Origin: Gemmatimonadota bacterium
Lineage (GTDB): Bacteria; Gemmatimonadota; Gemmatimonadetes; Gemmatimonadales; GWC2-71-9
Length of the DNA stretch: 64,000 bases
Assembly: GCA_029262195.1 (NCBI GenBank)
Contig: JAJCZX010000038.1
Coordinates: 124,001-188,000 of the forward strand
Direction: 5' to 3'
Numbering within the stretch: position 1 is the first letter of the stretch; the number at the start of each line of letters is the position of its first letter. This document shows positions 25,690-32,858 of this stretch, piece by piece. The position numbers and the translations under genes were made by a program. Under the pieces are notes generated by a model. That model did not search any database, had not been told where the DNA came from, and saw nothing but the letters and a program-made list of their open reading frames with translations.

Positions 25690-26349
25690 ATGAGCCTGAG
25701 ATCATATATCGAGAGATATCCGTCCATCCCGTTCGTGGCCCCCTTCGCCTTCTTCATGGCCCTTCTTGTCGCCGGGCCGTATTTGCCGGGCGGACAACTT
25801 TTTACTTATCCGATCCGAACGGTTCTGGTGCTACTTCTTTTGATTGTGCTGGCACGCTGGATGAAGCCGGAAGGCGATTGGAAGCCCCTCGCAGGACTCG
25901 CCATCGGAGTGGTCGTGCTGGTTTTGTGGATTTTAGCCGAAGGACTTCATCCTTGGCTGGTGACCGGGGAAATAACTTCCCTCAACCCATTCGAATCTTT
26001 TTCCAGGCCGCAGGCGTTCGCCTGGATCGGATTCCGAGTGGTCGGAACCGCCCTTATTGTACCAATCGTGGAGGAATTTTTCTGGCGGGGTTTTCTAATC
26101 AGATGGCTCGTCAAACCGAATTTTCAAAGCGTCAAAATGGGGACGTTCACGTGGTACTCGTTCCTGGCCACTTCCGGGCTCTTTGCGCTGGAACACAACC
26201 GGTGGGCAGTCGGACTGATGGCAGGAGTTGCGTACAATCTGCTTTACATAAAGACCGGGTCGCTAAAAGCCTGTATTCTGGCCCACAGCGTCACTAACCT
26301 CGGCCTGGCGATTTACGTCCTCGCCACAGGTGAATGGGCTTTTCTCTAG
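25690..26349 (+). CDS. CAAX protease-like membrane protein of the PEP-CTERM type
   Basis: The 219-residue polytopic protein belongs to the CPBP/ABI intramembrane protease family. The catalytic glutamate pair and arginine appear in V-E-E-F-F-W-R-G-F-L (about residues 121-130). Later histidines are in A-L-E-H-N-R-W and A-H-S-V-T-N-L-G. The N-terminal layout (S-L-R-S-Y-I-E-R-Y-P with P-F-V-A-P-F) fits the CAAX-protease-related family found beside exosortase/PEP-CTERM genes. It probably takes part in processing or protecting sorted proteins in the inner membrane. It is the only plus-strand gene in this part. Confidence 0.82.
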   Translation: MSLRSYIERYPSIPFVAPFAFFMALLVAGPYLPGGQLFTYPIRTVLVLLLLIVLARWMKPEGDWKPLAGLAIGVVVLVLWILAEGLHPWLVTGEITSLNPFESFSRPQAFAWIGFRVVGTALIVPIVEEFFWRGFLIRWLVKPNFQSVKMGTFTWYSFLATSGLFALEHNRWAVGLMAGVAYNLLYIKTGSLKACILAHSVTNLGLAIYVLATGEWAFL

Positions 26350-26373
26350 AAACGACCGATTTTTTGCGTCAGC

Positions 26374-26880
26374 CTAGGAACCATGTTTCAAGACGATCGG
26401 GGGCTTGCCACCTTCAGAAGATCCACCCGCACGCGGGGCGCGCATTCCGACGATCCCCATCCATAGGAACGCAAGGGCACTGGTGCCATTCTTGAGAATC
26501 GCTTTGACCATCCCAATATCGAATGTGCCCCGCCCTTCGAGCGGCACGTTTCCTCTGACCTGAAGAGCGTCCAGGATGAACATCAGAGTGGCTACTCCAA
26601 TAACCCCGCCCGCCGCAATATTGAGAATTGAAGTGACTTTAATGCCTGCAGCGGACTGAATTGAATGTACAATAACAACTGCCAAGGTCATCCCCATCAA
26701 CGGTGTCAAAACGAACCCAGACAACAGGCCCACTGCTCCGTAGCGCCATTCCGCCGACCCGGGCGCAAACGGCCAAAAGGTCAACACTAGATCGATCATG
26801 GGGAGAACCACGACTAGCGCGGCAACCAGGTAAAGGCTGGATGCAAACGGCCGTATGAAATTTGCCGGGTTTTCTTTCAT
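26374..26880 (-). CDS. Four-helix membrane protein of unknown function
   Basis: From the ATG at 26880 this is 168 residues with four hydrophobic segments (about 13-34, 51-75, 84-106 and 131-145) and a polar tail rich in Gly and Ser. I recognise no family. It follows the second PEP-CTERM gene on the same strand, with a strong hairpin between them, and converges with the CAAX-protease gene 24 bases away. Its size and membrane layout resemble the unknown protein at 8218-8745, which also accompanies a PEP-CTERM gene, but I cannot show homology by eye. Confidence 0.6.
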   Translation of the reverse strand: MKENPANFIRPFASSLYLVAALVVVLPMIDLVLTFWPFAPGSAEWRYGAVGLLSGFVLTPLMGMTLAVVIVHSIQSAAGIKVTSILNIAAGGVIGVATLMFILDALQVRGNVPLEGRGTFDIGMVKAILKNGTSALAFLWMGIVGMRAPRAGGSSEGGKPPIVLKHGS

Positions 26881-26978
26881 CAAAGTCTCACTGAGAATGA
26901 TTGGTTTGTTGAGAGATACCGAGACCAATATTGCCGATTACGGCACGAATAACCACCACCGGCTGGCCGAAACGCAAT

Positions 26979-27008
26979 GAGGGTCGGAGCTCGGAAGCTC
27001 CGACCCTC
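26979..27008 (-). terminator. Perfect 13-bp hairpin after the second PEP-CTERM gene
   Basis: GAGGGTCGGAGCT at 26979-26991 pairs without mismatch with AGCTCCGACCCTC at 26996-27008 around a four-base loop. It starts 25 bases past the PEP-CTERM stop. On the minus strand it is followed by ATTGCGTTTC, a poor T tract. It is a likely terminator or 3'-end stabiliser. Confidence 0.6.
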
Positions 27009-27033
27009 ACAGATCATTCATGGGTTTGGGAAC

Positions 27034-27759
27034 CTACTCTACAGATCCCATCCGTCGGCGGCGAGCGATGAGGCCCACCCCGAGGAGTCCCGTTCCCATC
27101 AGGAAGATGGTAGTCGGTTCCGGAGTCACCATCACAAGATATTCCTGCTTGGTGTAACGTCCATCTCCAATCGGATCTGCCATTCCGTTGGCGGCCCTGT
27201 CGTTGTTGTCGATTAGAGCATCGGAGGCTATGTACCAATATTTTCCGTGTGACGCGTAGTAGCTAGCGAATCCTGCGTTCGCCACGGCGAACCAACCCGG
27301 ATCATCGTCTGCTGTAGACCAGGTTGGCGCACTACTATCGAATAGATGCCAGATGGCCGAGTGCAATCCCGCAATGGAATCCTGGCGGGCCTGTGTTGCT
27401 GGCATCGCTTTGATTTGAGCGAAGAATGTCGTCAAATAAGCTGCCTTCTTGTATTTCTCAAAAGCACCTTCGCCCCACCGGCTCTCCTGCAAAACGGTGT
27501 TGTCAGCTTCAACAGCGGAAAAACTGTTGAAGTTGTAATTAACCGGGTTGTTTCTGCTGGGCGCGTAGTGGAAGAAATCAACACAATAAATGTCGATCGT
27601 AGGATGCCCCGGCACTGCGCCTACATACGGCCCAGGAGTCCCTGTCGGAGCCGATTTAAACTCCAACGGTCCAGAAGAGGGCAGGCTTTGAGCTGCGACG
27701 GGTTGCGCGGCCAAAGCAAGAACAAGGCCAAGAAAGATTGCTTTTTTAAGCTTCAACAT
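27034..27759 (-). CDS. PEP-CTERM sorting-domain protein
   Basis: This 241-residue secreted protein starts at the ATG at 27759 (M-L-K-L-K-K), which gives a normal signal peptide ending V-A-A-Q. The longer reading from 27831 has no signal-like start. The tail carries T-P-E-P-T-T, a hydrophobic helix (I-F-L-M-G-T-G-L-L-G-V-G-L-I-A) and R-R-R-R, the exosortase signal. The mature part has H-S-A-I-W-H-L-F-D and other aromatic motifs seen in PEP-CTERM cargo, but no enzyme motif. Its sigma-54 promoter at 27827-27842 ties it to the PrsR regulon although it lies 17 kb from the exosortase gene. Confidence 0.85.
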   Translation of the reverse strand: MLKLKKAIFLGLVLALAAQPVAAQSLPSSGPLEFKSAPTGTPGPYVGAVPGHPTIDIYCVDFFHYAPSRNNPVNYNFNSFSAVEADNTVLQESRWGEGAFEKYKKAAYLTTFFAQIKAMPATQARQDSIAGLHSAIWHLFDSSAPTWSTADDDPGWFAVANAGFASYYASHGKYWYIASDALIDNNDRAANGMADPIGDGRYTKQEYLVMVTPEPTTIFLMGTGLLGVGLIARRRRMGSVE

Positions 27760-27826
27760 ATGTTGAGCGCTCCGAATAATGGTTGGGGGGTTCGCGTCCC
27801 CATATAATTGTACCCGCCGCCGACAA

Positions 27827-27842
27827 TGCATTTCTTATGCCA
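27827..27842 (-). promoter_or_regulatory. Sigma-54 promoter of the second PEP-CTERM gene
   Basis: The minus-strand reading is TGGCATAAGAAATGCA. TGGCA and TGCA are ten bases apart by GG/GC, and 9 of 12 informative positions match. It lies about 68 bases before the ATG at 27759. Confidence 0.6.
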
Positions 27843-27998
27843 CCAAACGATGTGTGTCGGAGAAGCGAAGGAAACTGTGTAAGCTGTTTGGGGACAATGA
27901 CTTGCAGCTCAAGCGCGAATCGGCCGCCGCTCTGGCGAGTGTTGCAGCATTCCCGCAACAGATTCGTCAACCAAACATCTCCAGCCAGTTTCTAAGGG

Positions 27999-28682
27999 TC
28001 AGGAACCTACGTAGCCTAACTCGCCGGCCCTGACTCTCGCCTCGACTGCCCCCGGGGCATCAGGGAAATCGGTGAAAACCCTACGGTAAATTTCCAGTGC
28101 CCCGTCCCAATCGCCGGATAACCCCAGAGTCCTGGCAGCAGAGTTGAGAAGCTCGACTTTCCGGAACTCGTAATCAACCGCGTCGGCGGCCCGCCTGTAA
28201 GCGTCTGAGGCCTCTGCCATCTGACCGACCTCCTCGAGGGCTCCGGCTAGCAAACTTAAAGCCGGTTCAAGGAAATGCCGTTCGGGACCGGAGTTCACGA
28301 AATCTCGTAGGCCGGTAACGGCGAGGGCCTCCTGATCCTGCAGGAGCCTAACGTGGCCCAACAAGATTGCGGCCTCGTTGGCGGCATTAGTTCCGGGATA
28401 ATCGCTTACGACTCTGCTGAGGTCACTTTCGGCCAGCGGCAGGTTCTCTGCCCCGACCGAGGCTCGAGCGCTTTGCAAGGCGCGTTGCCCGAATGCTTCT
28501 TTCCTTGACGCTGCGGAATTCACAAACCAAAAACCCAACACCGCGACAACGACAACCGTCACCGCGGAGAGCACCATTAGCCGGTTTTTCTCATACCACG
28601 AAATCAATCCGGCAATCGGGTCATCTTCGTTGTGGGCCGGAACGTTCGCCGGGGTAGTCTTAGCTACTTGCTTTGCTGCCAT
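27999..28682 (-). CDS. YfgM-like TPR membrane protein
   Basis: From the ATG at 28682 this is 227 residues: a short cytoplasmic part, one membrane helix (about residues 38-55, V-L-S-A-V-T-V-V-V-V-A-V-L-G-F-W-F) and a periplasmic TPR region with repeats around 70-215. Layout and length fit the YfgM/TPR_21 family, which helps release proteins from the Sec translocon. The longer reading from 28745 adds 21 residues of unlikely sequence. It is transcribed with, and lies just downstream of, tRNA-Arg. The exact role is inferred from layout only. Confidence 0.65.
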   Translation of the reverse strand: MAAKQVAKTTPANVPAHNEDDPIAGLISWYEKNRLMVLSAVTVVVVAVLGFWFVNSAASRKEAFGQRALQSARASVGAENLPLAESDLSRVVSDYPGTNAANEAAILLGHVRLLQDQEALAVTGLRDFVNSGPERHFLEPALSLLAGALEEVGQMAEASDAYRRAADAVDYEFRKVELLNSAARTLGLSGDWDGALEIYRRVFTDFPDAPGAVEARVRAGELGYVGS

Positions 28683-28761
28683 TCTTAGTTCGAGTCCAAT
28701 CAGTTCATTGCGTTCAAAAACGATTTTCGATCCGCGCAAGTTCAAAATGCCCGGGCCACGA

Positions 28762-28835
28762 TGCCCCTGGCAGGATTCGAACCTGCGACCTACGGTTTAG
28801 GAAACCGGCGCTCTATCCGACTGAGCTACAGAGGC
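28762..28835 (-). tRNA. tRNA-Arg (anticodon CCT)
   Basis: The 74-base cloverleaf has acceptor stem GCCTCTG/CAGGGGC (one G-T pair), D arm GCTC/GAGC, anticodon loop TTCCTAA with anticodon CCT, and a perfect GCAGG-TTCGAAT-CCTGC T arm. The first anticodon-stem pair (27-43) appears to be a C-T mismatch. The 3' CCA is not encoded. It reads the rare arginine codon AGG and sits between the RiPP-like locus and the YfgM-like gene. Confidence 0.93.
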
Positions 28836-28921
28836 GTAGCCCTTAAAAATAACGGGTTTTAGAACCAATTCCAACTGCTGGTCGCGGTGTCTGCCAGAAC
28901 ACACTAACCGGTCCCTCAACC

Positions 28922-30019
28922 TTAGTTCCCGAGTCTCCAACACCGGTACCCGGTCCTGGCAGCAGTCGAGAGCACTCGCCGCCGTAGGTGCCTGACCAGA
29001 CCCGCTCCAACTACAAGAGGCGCGGGACCAAAGCCGTACTCGACGCGACGACTCTCTTCGACCAATCGTGCTGCGACCGCCCCGTCCAGAGGGAACCGCC
29101 TGAAAATGTTGATCGACCATAGAAGGGGACCCCAGGTTTCGCGATCCCGTATCCCCTGCAAATGCCCCTCCGCGAAACTGATAGCCTGGTCTAACCAGGT
29201 TTCAGCAAGCTGCCGATTGTCGGTCTCGCCAGATTCAATTCGGCTCCGTACGATCCCCATATCCAGCGAATCGGCAAGGGCCAGAGCCGCGCCGTCCAAA
29301 AGATAACGCAGTAAGAATGCGTGGTACTCAGTGTGGATGGAATGGTGAAGCCCATGCCAGAAGATCTCGGTACACGAAGGGACCAGAGTACGACAGCCCT
29401 TGTGTTCCACCTCTTTGGCTCCGTTCATCATTCTTTCCCATGAGACACCGGGATTCAGGTTGTCCTGGGTGCGCCAGTGGATTTCAATAGAAACACCGTT
29501 TTCGTCCACCAGAGGATCCAGGTGGAGGGGTTTCTCAAAAGGCCCGACGCCCAGCGCTTCGATCAACGTGCGACAACCGTCGGAGATCAAAACGTCCCAC
29601 GCTCGTCCGCTCAACTCTTCGGGCACCAGGATATCCAGGTCCGAGAGACGTCGCGCTCCGGCGAGGGGAAACTGATCAGCCAACAACCTTCTTGCCATAC
29701 CTTTGAGCGGGAGCACCGGGATGGCCTTGTCGACGAGAACACGTGAAACCCGATCCCAAGTCTCATCCACAAGCGAGTTCGTAGCAGCGGTCCTCCGGGC
29801 GACCCCTTCGAGCCACTCAACGAACTGTGGATCCACCTCCGAAACGATTCCCCCCGCCTTAAGTTTCCGATAAAGCCACAGCTCACACTGTTCATATCGC
29901 ACGAGATCCTTGAGGCCCCAACAGTTCACGTTGCTCCAGGCCCCCTCCAGTGTTGACGCATCCGGTGCGCACAACGTTTTGAGGAACACGTCAACCGTTT
30001 CCCTTGCAGAGCCCCTCAT
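28922..30019 (-). CDS. Nucleotidyltransferase-family protein of the RiPP-like locus
   Basis: This 365-residue protein has the layout of the NTP_transf_5 family that accompanies many lasso and PqqD-linked clusters. It has a helical N-terminus, P-L-K-G at 104-107, the nucleotidyltransferase motif R-R-L-S-D-L-D-I-L-V with Asp127 and Asp129, and E-I-H-W-R near 180. It should move a nucleotidyl or similar group onto a peptide or small molecule; no product is known for this arrangement. The start overlaps the protease stop (ATGA). It is the last gene of the locus, followed by tRNA-Arg. Confidence 0.82.
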   Translation of the reverse strand: MRGSARETVDVFLKTLCAPDASTLEGAWSNVNCWGLKDLVRYEQCELWLYRKLKAGGIVSEVDPQFVEWLEGVARRTAATNSLVDETWDRVSRVLVDKAIPVLPLKGMARRLLADQFPLAGARRLSDLDILVPEELSGRAWDVLISDGCRTLIEALGVGPFEKPLHLDPLVDENGVSIEIHWRTQDNLNPGVSWERMMNGAKEVEHKGCRTLVPSCTEIFWHGLHHSIHTEYHAFLLRYLLDGAALALADSLDMGIVRSRIESGETDNRQLAETWLDQAISFAEGHLQGIRDRETWGPLLWSINIFRRFPLDGAVAARLVEESRRVEYGFGPAPLVVGAGLVRHLRRRVLSTAARTGYRCWRLGN

Positions 30020-30459
30020 ATCTTTTCGGGGAATACAGCGATTGTGCTCAAGCCTTCAAGGGATTTGAGATCGGGTTCCAGATAGGGTCCGTCCTCATCG
30101 GTCAACCAGGCGTGGGCATGCAATTCGCGTTGCGGGTTTCGTTTCACCCCTACCCTGAGAACCACCTTGACCCCGGTGGATCTGAGGAGGAAGAAAATTA
30201 TCGCGGCGCGTTTCAAGCAGGTCCGCCGCCATGGAGGAGGTAGCCGCCACAGGGCCCCATCCACCCAGGCAGCAAGAGTGTCCCCGTCCGGTTGGAAATC
30301 TTCGGTTCGGTACGTGTGCCTGCCGCCAGCAAGAATCTTCGCCAGTTTTGAAAAGGGGAAAACGAAAACCAACGGCGGAATCAGGAATATCGAGATCATT
30401 GCCCTCAGGCGAAACGAGCCGGGCCACTCCCGCAACCCCCAGAGGCTGTGTTTAGGCAC
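30016..30459 (-). CDS. B2-type transglutaminase-like leader protease (lasso peptide B2 family)
   Basis: From the GTG at 30459 this is 147 residues. That start is five bases after AAGGTG and overlaps the PqqD-like stop by eight bases. The longer reading from 30501 would overlap by 50. The N-terminal half is helical and hydrophobic. The second half carries the B2 signature: catalytic Cys81 in T-C-L-K-R-A-A-I-I-F-F-L-L-R, then G-V-K-x4-L-H-A-H-A-W-L-T with the catalytic histidine near 116. B2 proteins cut the leader from precursor peptides delivered by the PqqD-like partner. Its presence next to two precursor genes is strong evidence for peptide maturation. Confidence 0.85.
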   Translation of the reverse strand: MPKHSLWGLREWPGSFRLRAMISIFLIPPLVFVFPFSKLAKILAGGRHTYRTEDFQPDGDTLAAWVDGALWRLPPPWRRTCLKRAAIIFFLLRSTGVKVVLRVGVKRNPQRELHAHAWLTDEDGPYLEPDLKSLEGLSTIAVFPEKI

Positions 30460-30730
30460 CCGACACCTTCGACAGCAATCTGGCGTCGAGGCATCGGCCA
30501 AGGAATTCCCGCAGGTTCTTTTCCGCTATTTCAGGGGACACATCGTACTCTTCTAACAATTTGCCCAGGAGTTTGCCTTCCGTTGACGGACCCGAGTCCA
30601 GGGCGTTGAGAACCAGGAGGCCTGTTTCAGAAACGGAAAAGTACTTTCGTGACCCCAGGTGAAGGACGATTCCCTCCCCTTCCAGCTCGGTGAGCCGCAG
30701 ATCAGGGTGTCGCGAATAGTGTGTGGTCAC
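30452..30730 (-). CDS. PqqD-like RiPP recognition element protein
   Basis: This 92-residue protein has the PqqD winged-helix pattern: R-L-T-E-L-E-G-E-G-I-V-L-H-L as the first strands, Y-F-S-V-S-E-T-G-L-L-V-L-N-A-L, and a terminal helix E-K-N-L-R-E-F-L. Such proteins bind precursor leaders and present them to the enzymes. The GTG start overlaps the kinase stop (GTGA). In lasso systems the equivalent B1 protein works with a B2 protease, which is the next gene here. The expected ligand is the K-K-P-F-V-E-L-T leader segment of the two precursors. Confidence 0.87.
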   Translation of the reverse strand: MTTHYSRHPDLRLTELEGEGIVLHLGSRKYFSVSETGLLVLNALDSGPSTEGKLLGKLLEEYDVSPEIAEKNLREFLGRCLDARLLSKVSGA

Positions 30731-31644
30731 GTCGTCGCCTCCAGCAAAAGGTCAGGATGGTCAAACAGGTCCGTTGCAAGACGCAGACGGTAACAATCAG
30801 CCTGCCGACCCAATCCGGCGAGCATCTCAAGATGATCCTGCGCGAATACCGGCTCCAGCGCAACCCAGGCCGACCATCGCACAAACTCCGATAGTACTTC
30901 GCTTCCCGCAACCCGTTCAATAGTCGTCTTACTCCCTTCTACTGACAGAAAAGCAACGATTTCCGGAACCGCGATTTCAAGCCTGGCGCCGCGAAGTTCG
31001 TCAACCGAAAACTCTCTCTTCCCACGACGGAGGTTTTCCTCCCCACCCAAAACACTCAACAACTTTTGTCCCCCCGGGCGCAACGCGATTTTTTTCCTGA
31101 CCGGGCGGACCACCAGGCCAGCCTTTTTCCGCGAAAGAAAGCACCCATCATCACCCCCAACGCCCCACCCGCAGGCGTTAAGGAACGCCGTTGTCGTTGA
31201 TTTTCCCGAGGCAGAGTTTCCGGCCATCAACCACCCTCGTCCGCTGGGATCCTCTAACATGGCCGCATGAAGGTGGTGCCATCCAACTCTGCGAAACAAC
31301 ATCATCACAACAGCCGCAAAAAACGTGGTAGTGGCAGATTCCAAATCGTCGGCCGCCTCCGGGGATAGGGTAACGCTGGCGGCATACCCCTTATCGAGCA
31401 ACGCAAACGCAGGGCGCGACTCCCACTCGATTCGAAGGATGTCACCCGGGGCAACGAAAAAAACGGTCTCCGGTTGCCTAAAAACCTCGTGAAATCCGGT
31501 GGGTGTAGCGCCAACCGTTCCAACCTCGATCCGCAATATCAGGCGGGTCGGTGGAACCGGGTAGGAGTGGGAAAGCCACCGGCTAACCAGGTCTTTTGCC
31601 TTTTCGTCGGCGCACTCGACCAGGAACCCATTCTCGACGTTCAT
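30727..31644 (-). CDS. HprK-related kinase of the RiPP-like locus
   Basis: The 305-residue protein resembles the C-terminal kinase part of HPr kinase. It has H-H-L-H-A-A at 123-128, Walker A A-G-N-S-A-S-G-K-S-T at 141-150 and G-G-D-D-G-C-F-L soon after, with a basic patch at R-P-V-R-K-K. The capture-type N-terminus is divergent. Family members in some lasso clusters phosphorylate a serine of the peptide. NCBI naming also recognises an HPr-rel-A system that pairs such a kinase with a PqqD relative. Precursor 1 has a serine next to its C-terminus, a plausible target. It is first of four overlapping genes, after the attenuator hairpin. Confidence 0.83.
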   Translation of the reverse strand: MNVENGFLVECADEKAKDLVSRWLSHSYPVPPTRLILRIEVGTVGATPTGFHEVFRQPETVFFVAPGDILRIEWESRPAFALLDKGYAASVTLSPEAADDLESATTTFFAAVVMMLFRRVGWHHLHAAMLEDPSGRGWLMAGNSASGKSTTTAFLNACGWGVGGDDGCFLSRKKAGLVVRPVRKKIALRPGGQKLLSVLGGEENLRRGKREFSVDELRGARLEIAVPEIVAFLSVEGSKTTIERVAGSEVLSEFVRWSAWVALEPVFAQDHLEMLAGLGRQADCYRLRLATDLFDHPDLLLEATT

Positions 31645-31669
31645 GGAATCAAACTAGTAAGAAGAAGAA

Positions 31670-31703
31670 TGCCCCGCCGTCCCCTTTCGGGGGCGACAGG
31701 GCA
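31670..31703 (-). terminator. Attenuator-like terminator between precursors and enzymes
   Basis: On the minus strand a 15-pair stem (one C-A mismatch, two G-T pairs) closes a GAAA tetraloop and is followed directly by a T-rich run (TTCTTCTTCTTACT). It lies 24 bases after the stop of precursor 1 and 26 bases before the kinase start. This is the usual place for partial termination that keeps precursor mRNA more abundant than enzyme mRNA. Confidence 0.75.
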
Positions 31704-31726
31704 CTCAGCACCACATTGAACCGTAT

Positions 31727-31852
31727 CTACAGGCTAATCCCGCCACCTGCAGACATCAGAGTTACCTCGGCCAGCGAGGCTTCCTCTTTGAGCGTGAGCT
31801 CAACAAACGGTTTCTTCTGACCCTTTTGAGGGGTTACATCGACGTTTTTCAT
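31727..31852 (-). CDS. RiPP-like precursor peptide 1 (41 aa)
   Basis: The gene reads M-K-N-V-D-V-T-P-Q-K, G-Q-K-K-P-F-V-E-L-T, L-K-E-E-A-S-L-A-E-V, T-L-M-S-A-G-G-G-I-S, L. Twenty-six of its first 32 residues are identical to precursor 2, after which the sequences diverge. That is the leader/core pattern of ribosomal peptide precursors. The leader segment K-K-P-F-x-x-L and the A-S-L-A-E-V-T stretch recall lasso leaders (Y-x-x-P-x-L and G-S-x-x-E-x-T). The short core has no Asp or Glu, so no lasso ring can form. Ser40 beside the C-terminus is a possible kinase target. A weak GGGAAA site precedes the ATG. Confidence 0.8.
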   Translation of the reverse strand: MKNVDVTPQKGQKKPFVELTLKEEASLAEVTLMSAGGGISL

Positions 31853-31948
31853 ATAGTTTCCCATTTATCGCAAAAGGTGAGGCGTTTCCGCTGCAGGATT
31901 CACGCCAGAGGAAGCCCCCTTTAATTGAAGGTCAGGTTATTTGTTGAC

Positions 31949-32104
31949 TTAGAGCCCGCCACCGCAGGACGCGGGGAATCCGTTTGAGTCGAAGCAACCG
32001 GTCGAAAGGAGCGTGACCTCGGCCAGAGAAGCCTCCTCAGTGACGGTAAGCTCAACGAACGGTTTCTTCGGCCCTTTTCGAGGGGTGACGTCAATGGTTT
32101 TCAT
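31949..32104 (-). CDS. RiPP-like precursor peptide 2 (51 aa)
   Basis: The leader reads M-K-T-I-D-V-T-P-R-K, G-P-K-K-P-F-V-E-L-T, V-T-E-E-A-S-L-A-E-V, T-L. The C-terminal part is L-S-T-G-C-F-D-S-N-G, F-P-A-S-C-G-G-G-L with two cysteines (37 and 47). The leader matches precursor 1 closely and the core does not, apart from a G-G-G near the end. An AGGAAA site stands five bases before the ATG, and the upstream DNA of both genes is also alike (CTTTCGCGA-like and CTTTTGCGA-like words), so the pair arose by tandem duplication. Only one acidic residue (Asp39) lies in the core, too close to the start for a lasso ring. Confidence 0.82.
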   Translation of the reverse strand: MKTIDVTPRKGPKKPFVELTVTEEASLAEVTLLSTGCFDSNGFPASCGGGL

Positions 32105-32143
32105 GTGTTTCCTGATATTCGCGAAAGGTCAATCTCAACCCCT

Positions 32144-32159
32144 TGCACATCACAGACCA
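32144..32159 (-). promoter_or_regulatory. Possible sigma-54 promoter of the precursor genes
   Basis: The minus-strand reading TGGTCTGTGATGTGCA has GG/GC ten bases apart but matches only 8 of 12 informative positions. It is correctly placed, about 40 bases before the ATG of precursor 2. The rest of the 209-base spacer up to apt shows no clearer promoter. Confidence 0.3.
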
Positions 32160-32313
32160 AAGTAGGCAAAGACTTGGCTGTCTACCTGGTCAGACTAACT
32201 AATGGCCCGGGTTAAGAACCTCCAGCCGAACGTTGTATTCCATCGACCAGGTGCAGTGCGCATCCACCATTTGTTTGACCCTTGCCACACGTTCATGGTT
32301 TGGTTGCGCCCCT

Positions 32314-32844
32314 CTAATAGCTCAACACGGCATGGGTTTCCACACCGTCCAATTTGCCCCGGCCCTGAAGAAATTGGATTTCCATCAGAAAAGAACATCC
32401 AACAACTTCACCCCCTGATTCCCTGACCGCACAGACCGCCGCTTCGGCGGTTCCGCCGGTAGCGAGAACGTCGTCCACGATTAGCACTTTCTCGCCTCCA
32501 CTGATTCCATCCGAGTGTATTTCAATCGTATCGGTACCGTACTCAAGGGCATATTCCACCTTGATAGTCTCTCTGGGCAACTTTCCCGGTTTTCGGGCCA
32601 GAACCAGACCCGCATCCAACCGCTGAGAAGCCGGGACTCCGAATAAGAACCCTCTCGACTCAATCCCGAGGATCTTCTGCACCCCCGACTCCAGAAACGG
32701 CGCTATGGCCAGATCAACCGACTTGTGGAAAAGGGTCGGGTTCATGAGCAACGGAGTTATGTCCTTAAAGACAATTCCGGGTTTCGGAAAATCTGGTACA
32801 TCGAGAATGATATCGTAAATCTGTTGAATTGATTCCGCACTCAT
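32314..32844 (-). CDS. apt: Adenine phosphoribosyltransferase
   Basis: Apt makes AMP from adenine and PRPP in purine salvage. The 176-residue protein has P-D-F-P-K-P-G-I-V-F-K-D-I-T-P near the start, E-S-R-G-F-L-F-G, and the PRPP-binding loop V-L-I-V-D-D-V-L-A-T-G-G-T at about 121-133. Length and motifs are fully normal. It is the last gene of the operon that runs from the DUF512 gene at 39866, 14 bases after the acylphosphatase gene. Confidence 0.95.
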   Translation of the reverse strand: MSAESIQQIYDIILDVPDFPKPGIVFKDITPLLMNPTLFHKSVDLAIAPFLESGVQKILGIESRGFLFGVPASQRLDAGLVLARKPGKLPRETIKVEYALEYGTDTIEIHSDGISGGEKVLIVDDVLATGGTAEAAVCAVRESGGEVVGCSFLMEIQFLQGRGKLDGVETHAVLSY

Positions 32845-32858
32845 GTTAACACCTGTAA

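Noticed and set aside
28922-32104. A standard lasso peptide cluster
   Set aside because: No cyclase gene is present, and the cores lack Asp/Glu at ring positions 7-9 from any plausible first residue. Precursor 1 has no acidic residue in its core at all.
32195-32398. A further short minus-strand frame before the precursors, with Trp/Arg-rich end
   Set aside because: It overlaps the end of apt, has no leader similarity to the two precursors and no good ribosome site. It looks like a shadow frame.
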